Source: DATKJS01 sp964551995
GTDB lineage: Bacteria > Acidobacteriota > Aminicenantia > Aminicenantales > Saccharicenantaceae
Assembly: GCA_964551995.1 (NCBI GenBank)
Contig: CAZKFD010000012.1
Location: 29,166 to 93,165, forward strand
Reading direction: 5' to 3'
DNA: 64,000 nt
The notes under the pieces are model-generated. The model was not told the origin of the DNA, did not search any database, and saw only the letters and a program-made list of their open reading frames with translations. The position numbers were made by a program, and so were the translations under genes. Below, piece after piece: positions 59,200 through 64,000 of the stretch. Numbering within the stretch: position 1 is the stretch's first letter; each line of letters starts with the position of its first letter.

Positions 59200-59986
59200 G
59201 ATATTTTTTTTTCGGCCTGGGGAGGCGTTCCGTCCACGTCTTGCGCCGGAGGGGGTTCTCCGGCTCCCCCCAGTCCGGGACGGCCTTGTTGTCGAGGATC
59301 GCCTGCGGGATCTCGGTGACCATGGCCTCGGCCTTGGCCCCGCCCGCGATCTTCCGCGCCGCCTCGACCGCCCCGCTCAGCACGGGCGGCCTCAAGTAAC
59401 TCGAGTGGGCGTCGCTCGCGATGATGTGGACGAGATTGTGCACCAGGAAGAGCCCAGCCGCACTCCGCGTCTCCTTCCCGAAATCGCCCGTCAGGCTCAT
59501 GGCCGTGACCTGGGCGAGGCAGCCCATGAGGACGAGCTCGTAGAGAAGCTCGGGCCTCTCGACGAATCCCCTGTTGCGCTCGGGGTGGCTGATGATCGGC
59601 ACGAAGCCTTTGGCCAAGAGGCCGTAGATGAGGTTCGACGCGCCCGGCGGCACGGCGTCGCTCGGGAGCTCCAGGAAGACGTAGTTCGTGGCGTCGAGCG
59701 TGAACTTGAACCTCTCGACGGCCGCGACGACCCCGGGATGGACGAAGACCTCGGCGCCCCAGTGGAAATCGATGGGCACGCCCGCCATCTCGGCGGCGAA
59801 CTCCACCATCCGCGCCCGGAAGACGTCCAGGTCGTCCCCGTGCCGGCAGAGGCGATAGATGTGAGGCGTCACGCCCATCGCCCGGATGCCGTCCTTCTCG
59901 GCGATATCGCACATGGCGCGGGCCTGGGCCTTGTCGTCCGGACCGTCGTCCCAGTCCCAGAGCAGATGCGTGTGGAGGTCGATCAT
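59183..59986 (-). CDS. CpsB/CapC-type tyrosine-protein phosphatase (PHP fold)
   Basis: A 267-residue metal-dependent phosphatase of the PHP superfamily. MIDLHTHLLWDWDDGPDD carries the first metal motif with the family's DDG. Later ligands are GVTPHIY, HPERNRGF and SDAHSS. In this family the enzyme removes phosphate from the tyrosine-rich tail of the BY-kinase, whose gene ends 46 bases upstream, so the two form a phospho-switch for polysaccharide export. The frame is open upstream to 60142 inside the kinase gene in another frame, but ATG 59986 is the only start that gives the conserved N-terminus; it lies inside a GGGGTCGGACCATG repeat end. Confidence 0.92.
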   Translation of the reverse strand: MIDLHTHLLWDWDDGPDDKAQARAMCDIAEKDGIRAMGVTPHIYRLCRHGDDLDVFRARMVEFAAEMAGVPIDFHWGAEVFVHPGVVAAVERFKFTLDATNYVFLELPSDAVPPGASNLIYGLLAKGFVPIISHPERNRGFVERPELLYELVLMGCLAQVTAMSLTGDFGKETRSAAGLFLVHNLVHIIASDAHSSYLRPPVLSGAVEAARKIAGGAKAEAMVTEIPQAILDNKAVPDWGEPENPLRRKTWTERLPRPKKKYLVKIK

Positions 59987-59997
59987 GGTCCGACCCC
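59985..59997. repeat. single GGGGTCGGACCAT end (element F)
   Basis: On the minus strand GGGGTCGGACCAT matches the termini of elements A, B and E, but no second end is found nearby. Its last bases form the start codon of the phosphatase gene. Confidence 0.6.
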
Positions 59998-60032
59998 AAT
60001 CAGACCAATCAGCATATTGAGGGCCGCCCGGA

Positions 60033-62474
60033 TCAATAGTGCCGCTCGTAATTGTAATAGTAGTCCTTGTAGTGGTAGCCGCGGTGGTCGACGTTGACGT
60101 TGTTGATGATGACGCCGAGGGTCTTGACCTTGAGGAGATCAAGCTTCTCCCGCGCCTTCCGGAGAGCCTCGCGCGAGGTCCTGTCGCCGTGGACGACGAG
60201 GATCATGCCGTCGACCTTCGCCCCCAGGACGAGCGCGTCGGAGATCTCGAGGATAGGCGGCATGTCGAACAGGATGTAGTCGCACTTGTCGCGCAGAAGC
60301 GCCACGAACGCCGCCATCTTCTCCGAGCCCAGAAGCTCCGCCGGGTTCGGCGGCACCGGCCCCGAGTTGACGAGCCACAGGTTCGGCACGGCCGTGGTCT
60401 TGACGACCTTCGCGACCTCGATCGAATCGGTCAGGTAGCTCGTCAGGCCGTATGTATTCTTGACGTTGAAGATCCGGTGCTGCCGCGGCTTCCGCAGGTC
60501 CGCGTCCACAATGAGGACGTTCTTGCCCGCCTGGGCCAGCGTGACGCCCAGGTTCGCGACCGAGACGGTCTTCCCTTCCCCGGGCAGCGCGCTCGTCACG
60601 ATCACCGTTTTCACCGGCTGGTCGGCGCTCGAAAGCAGCAGCGACGTCCGGATCGAGCGGTAGCTCTCGGCCAGCCGCGAGTTCGGGAAATGGAACGGCA
60701 CGAGCTCGATCACTCGCGGATAGACGGGCACGGCCGGGGAGACAAGCGGCACGGCCGTCGCGGCGGGCGCTTCGCCTCTCTCGGCACCCTTCTCGCCCTT
60801 CTCCGCAACTCCCGCCTCTCTTTCCACGCCTCCCGCCGCTTCTCCTTCAGCCCCTCCTGCTAATTTCGTGCCCTCACTCCTCCCCGCCTCTATCTGGATG
60901 ACCCGCTCTTTCTCCTTCCCCTCTCTCCCTTCCTTCCCTTCCTCGAGCCTCAGCTCTCTCTTCTTCCGCCTATAGTACAGATAGCCCTTCTCCGTCCCGT
61001 TCACCGTAAACCGCGGCACAACGCCCAGCGTCGGCAGCCCCGCGTACCTCTCCACGTCCTCGCTCGTCTTGACGCTGTTGTCCATGAAGTCGAAAAGAAA
61101 CGCCAGCCCCACGCCGCCCATCAGCCCGAGCATCAGCGCCAGCGCCAGGTTCCGCGCCTTCCTCGGGCTCGACGGCCGCACCGGCACCCGCGCCCGGTCC
61201 ACGATCCTCACGCTCGAGGTCCGAAGCCCCTTGAGCCGCGCCTCGACCCCCGTCTCGCTCTCCCGCCTCAGCAGCGAGTCGAGCAGACTCTTCCTGTTTT
61301 CGACCTCGAGCTTCAGGCCGTTGTAGAGCACCGCGCTCGAATTCATCTTGAAGGCCTCGGCCTTCTGCTCGTTGAAGGCCGCCTCGAGCGACTGCTCCTT
61401 CCGGAGCGCCGTCTGGAAGTCCGAGTAGGCACTCTTGACCAGGTTCTGGGTCTCGTCGTCGAGCGACTTTCGGGCCGTCTCCATCTCGACCTTGGCCCGC
61501 TGGAGCTCCGGGTAGTCCGGCTGGAAGCGCTCCTCCATCTTATCGTATTCCTGCTTGAGCTTGACGTAGTCCTCCCTCAGCCGCTGTATGAGCGTATTGT
61601 TGATGGCCTCGGGGATGTAGTCGGGCGTCACATTCTTGATCTCGTTGTATGCCGCCTCTTTCTTGTAACGGTCGATCTGCGCCTCCGTCAGCGCCTTGTT
61701 GAGCTCGCCCAACCGGTCGATAACCGTCGTCTCCTTGTCCCCCAGGGCCACGATGTTCGCCTTGGCCTCGAGGTCCTGGAGCTGGCGCGACTTCTGCTCG
61801 ATCTCCGCCTGGAGGCTCTTGATCTGGTCGCTCAGGAACTCCGTGGCCTGCTCGGTGGCCGCGTACTTCATATTGATATTGAGGTCGATGAAGGCGTCGG
61901 CCAGCGTGTTGACGCACTCGGCCGAGAGTTTCGGGTCGTGCGCCGAGAAACTCACCTCGACGAGCCGCGTCAGCCGCACCGGATTGACGCTGAGCCGCCC
62001 CAAGAACTTGTCGATCAGGTTCTCGCGGAAGACGTGATTCGTCGGGTCCACGGGCTTTTTCCGACTGTCCGGCATCCCGATGAACTCCGGGCTGTCGTAG
62101 AGCTTGAGCCTCTCGATGGCGTCGTCGGCCAGCCCCCGCTCGCTGAGCAGCCTGTATTGCGTCTGGAAGTAGTCGTCGCTCATCGTCTGGATCTGGAAGA
62201 CCTGCTCGAAGCTCAGGATGTTCGGTTCCTTCTCGATAAGCAGCGTCCCCTTGGCCGTGTACATCGGCCGCTGGATGAACGTCCAGAAGGCCGCGAGCAC
62301 GAACACCGCGGCCGCGACCGAAAGGACGGTCCCTTTCCGCCGCCTCAGCTTCTCCCAGTACTCCCTAAGGTTGATCTCTGTCTCCGGCCCGAAATCGTAG
62401 TCCGTGACCGGGATCTCGTACCTCTGGCCCTCGTATCTCTGCAGCCCGTTCCTGTCCTTCCTTTTGTTGTCCAT
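60033..62474 (-). CDS. polysaccharide co-polymerase / tyrosine autokinase (Wzc/BY-kinase type)
   Basis: This 813-residue protein begins with a cytoplasmic stretch, TM1 (about 49-66) and a Wzz domain (from KGTLLIEKEPNILSFEQVFQ), followed by long coiled coils (EIEQKSRQLQDLEAKANIVA) and TM2 (NLALALMLGLMGGVGLAFLF). The BY-kinase has Walker A SALPGEGKT, Walker A' NVLIVDADLRKPRQH and Walker B ILFDMPPILEISDA. The C-terminus is the tyrosine cluster YHYKDYYYNYERHY, the autophosphorylation site. Between TM2 and the kinase there is a Glu/Gly/Lys-rich insert of about 70 residues (EEGKEGREGKEKER, GGAEGEAAGGVEREAG) absent from typical Wzc. ATG 62474 follows GAGG; an earlier GTG is at 62504. Confidence 0.95.
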   Translation of the reverse strand: MDNKRKDRNGLQRYEGQRYEIPVTDYDFGPETEINLREYWEKLRRRKGTVLSVAAAVFVLAAFWTFIQRPMYTAKGTLLIEKEPNILSFEQVFQIQTMSDDYFQTQYRLLSERGLADDAIERLKLYDSPEFIGMPDSRKKPVDPTNHVFRENLIDKFLGRLSVNPVRLTRLVEVSFSAHDPKLSAECVNTLADAFIDLNINMKYAATEQATEFLSDQIKSLQAEIEQKSRQLQDLEAKANIVALGDKETTVIDRLGELNKALTEAQIDRYKKEAAYNEIKNVTPDYIPEAINNTLIQRLREDYVKLKQEYDKMEERFQPDYPELQRAKVEMETARKSLDDETQNLVKSAYSDFQTALRKEQSLEAAFNEQKAEAFKMNSSAVLYNGLKLEVENRKSLLDSLLRRESETGVEARLKGLRTSSVRIVDRARVPVRPSSPRKARNLALALMLGLMGGVGLAFLFDFMDNSVKTSEDVERYAGLPTLGVVPRFTVNGTEKGYLYYRRKKRELRLEEGKEGREGKEKERVIQIEAGRSEGTKLAGGAEGEAAGGVEREAGVAEKGEKGAERGEAPAATAVPLVSPAVPVYPRVIELVPFHFPNSRLAESYRSIRTSLLLSSADQPVKTVIVTSALPGEGKTVSVANLGVTLAQAGKNVLIVDADLRKPRQHRIFNVKNTYGLTSYLTDSIEVAKVVKTTAVPNLWLVNSGPVPPNPAELLGSEKMAAFVALLRDKCDYILFDMPPILEISDALVLGAKVDGMILVVHGDRTSREALRKAREKLDLLKVKTLGVIINNVNVDHRGYHYKDYYYNYERHY

Positions 62475-62523
62475 GTTGGCCTCAATCCGGGGCACCCGCC
62501 TCACGCGCGCGCCCCCTAGGTTT

Positions 62524-63432
62524 TTACCAGAATGACTCCGGCACGAACACCACGTCGCCTTCCTGGAGCTCGATGTCCTGCCTCTTTCCGCTGATGATCT
62601 CCTTGACGTTGACGCGGATCTTCGTTTCCCTGCCGTCCTTCTCTTTTCGCGTGATGACGACCGCCGTCTGTTTCGCCCCCTCGGCCCACCCGCCGGCCTG
62701 GGCGACGGCTTTGAGGAGCGTCACTCTCTCCGAGATCTTGAACTTCAGCGCCCCGGGCTGCGTCACCCGCCCGAAGACGAAGACCTTGATCTCCCGGTCG
62801 ATCGGGACGTTGATGACGTCGTTCGGCTCGATCGGGATGTTGAGCTTCTGGTTCCCGTTGATGAGGAGGTCGCGCAGGTCGATCGGGATCGTGACCGAGT
62901 CGCCGTTCTCTTCCTGCCTCAGGACGTAGATCTCGTCTGTCGCCTTGTCGGTGAAGCCGCCGGCCATCGAGATCATCTGGAGGAGGTTCTTCCGGCCGAC
63001 GAGCTCGTAGTTCCCCGGCTTGTCGACGGCCCCGACCACGGCCACCTGCTTGCTCTTATATTCCTTGATGAAGACCGTGACCTGCGGGTTCTTGACGTAT
63101 TTCGCGGCCAGGAGCGCGGCGAGCTTGTTGACGACGCCCTCCTGGGTCAGGCCCTCGATCTCGACCCTCCCGAGGAGCGGCAGGGTGATCGAGCCGTCCT
63201 CGGAAACGCGGACGGTCTGGCTGAGCTCATCGAGCTCGAAGACCTTGATCTCGAGAAGGTCGCCCGGCCCGACCCGATAGGCCTTGACGAAGGCGTCGCG
63301 CGGGGCCTGGATTTCCGCCTCAGGCTTTTCCGGCTTAAGGTTTTGCGCCGTGGACTGTCCCGTCTGGGGTTGCCCCCACATTAACGCGACCGCTGCAAGA
63401 ATCGCTGCCATTATGCAGACAAACTTTTTCAT
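62524..63432 (-). CDS. Wza-type polysaccharide export protein
   Basis: A 302-residue exported protein with a signal peptide (KKFVCIMAAILAAVALMWGQ) and no lipobox Cys, unlike Wza of E. coli. The Poly_export domain begins AYRVGPGDLLEIKVFELDEL, followed by two SLBB domains (QVAVVGAVDKPGNYELVG and IKVFVFGRVTQPGALKFKI). It should form the outer-membrane passage or periplasmic ring for the polysaccharide made by the cluster. Start 63432 has AGAAGG six bases upstream; an in-frame ATG five codons earlier lacks such a site. Confidence 0.93.
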   Translation of the reverse strand: MKKFVCIMAAILAAVALMWGQPQTGQSTAQNLKPEKPEAEIQAPRDAFVKAYRVGPGDLLEIKVFELDELSQTVRVSEDGSITLPLLGRVEIEGLTQEGVVNKLAALLAAKYVKNPQVTVFIKEYKSKQVAVVGAVDKPGNYELVGRKNLLQMISMAGGFTDKATDEIYVLRQEENGDSVTIPIDLRDLLINGNQKLNIPIEPNDVINVPIDREIKVFVFGRVTQPGALKFKISERVTLLKAVAQAGGWAEGAKQTAVVITRKEKDGRETKIRVNVKEIISGKRQDIELQEGDVVFVPESFW

Positions 63433-63458
63433 TCTAAACCTTCTCATCCAAGGCTATC

Positions 63459-64000
63459 CTAAAAATTATACGTTAAGTTCGTCCCTAGAAAATACCTTAC
63501 TCCGGCCGCGGATGCAACGTTCGAATCGCGTACCCAGCGGCTGCCGATGACCCCAATGGCCGCTTCCCCCCAGATCCTAGAATAGAGCCCGACGGAATGG
63601 ATCTGGTAGTTGTCGAGGCGCTTGACATCCGTATTGTTCTCGCCGCCGGGCGCCGCCACTGGATACCTGTACCTGCCGAACGAATAATCGTAATCGAGGC
63701 GCAGGAATTTCAGCGGATAGACTGACGCCCCGACTCCCGGTACGCTACTCACGAAATAGACGTTGTCGTACCAGATGGACATATTGGTGTCGCGAGTGTA
63801 GGACGCGCGCACGACGAACGGCTTGGCCAGCCGGACAGAAACCTGGGAGTCGCCGACAAAGCCCTTGAAATTCTCGCCCTCCACGTATTTCAGGTCGAAA
63901 GTCTTGTAGCCCAGCCGGATCCGGCCACGGATCCGCCCCGTAGGAGAGAACTCAAGGCCCGCGTAGTACGCCCAGCTGTACGAGTCCTTGAGCGCCGCCG
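63459..64000 (-). CDS. outer-membrane beta-barrel protein of the polysaccharide cluster (5' partial)
   Basis: The frame is open to the window edge, giving about 180 C-terminal residues. Alternating strands with many Tyr, Arg and Gly (DSYSWAYYAGLEFSPTGRIR, LRLDYDYSFGRYRYPVAA, YQIHSVGLYSRIWGEAAIGV) and the last residues GTNLTYNF, ending in Phe, mark an outer-membrane barrel. It may belong to the BBP2-like porins seen beside Wza/Wzc in exopolysaccharide clusters. It is the first visible gene of the minus-strand operon and lies 27 bases ahead of the Wza-type gene. Confidence 0.75.
   Translation of the reverse strand, partial: AALKDSYSWAYYAGLEFSPTGRIRGRIRLGYKTFDLKYVEGENFKGFVGDSQVSVRLAKPFVVRASYTRDTNMSIWYDNVYFVSSVPGVGASVYPLKFLRLDYDYSFGRYRYPVAAPGGENNTDVKRLDNYQIHSVGLYSRIWGEAAIGVIGSRWVRDSNVASAAGVRYFLGTNLTYNF

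Overview
This is 64 kb of high-GC, gene-dense bacterial chromosome with no rRNA, tRNA, CRISPR array or prophage that I can see. The mix of genes suggests a Gram-negative anaerobe of the Acidobacteriota, quite possibly 'Candidatus Aminicenantes'. It includes bacillithiol synthesis, RND efflux, outer-membrane polysaccharide export, secreted tricorn, M14 and M28 peptidases, B12-dependent ribonucleotide reductase, a DUF2961 protein and Pkn-type kinases with TPR tails. This placement is inferred from gene content; no marker gene is present.

Layout. (1) 1-7.5 kb, + strand: a bacillithiol operon. It holds a large PIG-L deacetylase (5' end outside the window), a one-helix microprotein, bshC, bshB1, bshA and a sodium:solute symporter. 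(2) 7.5-10 kb: a zinc-ribbon Ser/Thr kinase with TolB-like and TPR parts. (3) 10-17.5 kb, - strand: an M28 peptidase and a complete RND efflux operon. (4) 17.7-20.2 kb: an ATP/ADP-translocase-like membrane protein with HEAT repeats, split by a frameshift. (5) 20-28 kb: a two-subunit molybdenum hydroxylase, a secreted protein of unknown function, a small beta-barrel protein, a radical SAM protein and a DUF3108-like protein. (6) 28-36.5 kb: an M14 peptidase, nrdJ, a glycine-rich lipoprotein, a gamma-carbonic anhydrase and a HAD phosphatase. (7) 36.6-43.2 kb, + strand: a signalling cluster of kinase, PEGA/NHL protein, C39-like peptidase, PilZ protein and coiled-coil protein. (8) 43-50.5 kb: DUF2961, tricorn protease and a PAS/HD-GYP regulator. 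(9) 50.7-64 kb, - strand: a polysaccharide cluster reading, in transcription order, beta-barrel protein (partial), Wza-type exporter, BY-kinase, CpsB-type phosphatase, two small anchored Cna-B-like proteins, O-antigen ligase/polymerase, phosphoglucomutase and glucan phosphorylase.

The most unusual feature is a set of short palindromic intergenic elements. One family has GGGGTCGGACCA ends, a second has GCCTTGGC-like ends, and a third carries GGGGACACAATACTCA. Some form paired terminal inverted repeats around GGCC-centred hairpins. At four promoters the outer end of an element lies 0-12 bp upstream of a -35 box. At two genes (HAD phosphatase, CpsB-type phosphatase) the start codon lies inside the repeat. 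No transposase is encoded in the window, so the elements look non-autonomous (MITE- or REP/BIME-like).
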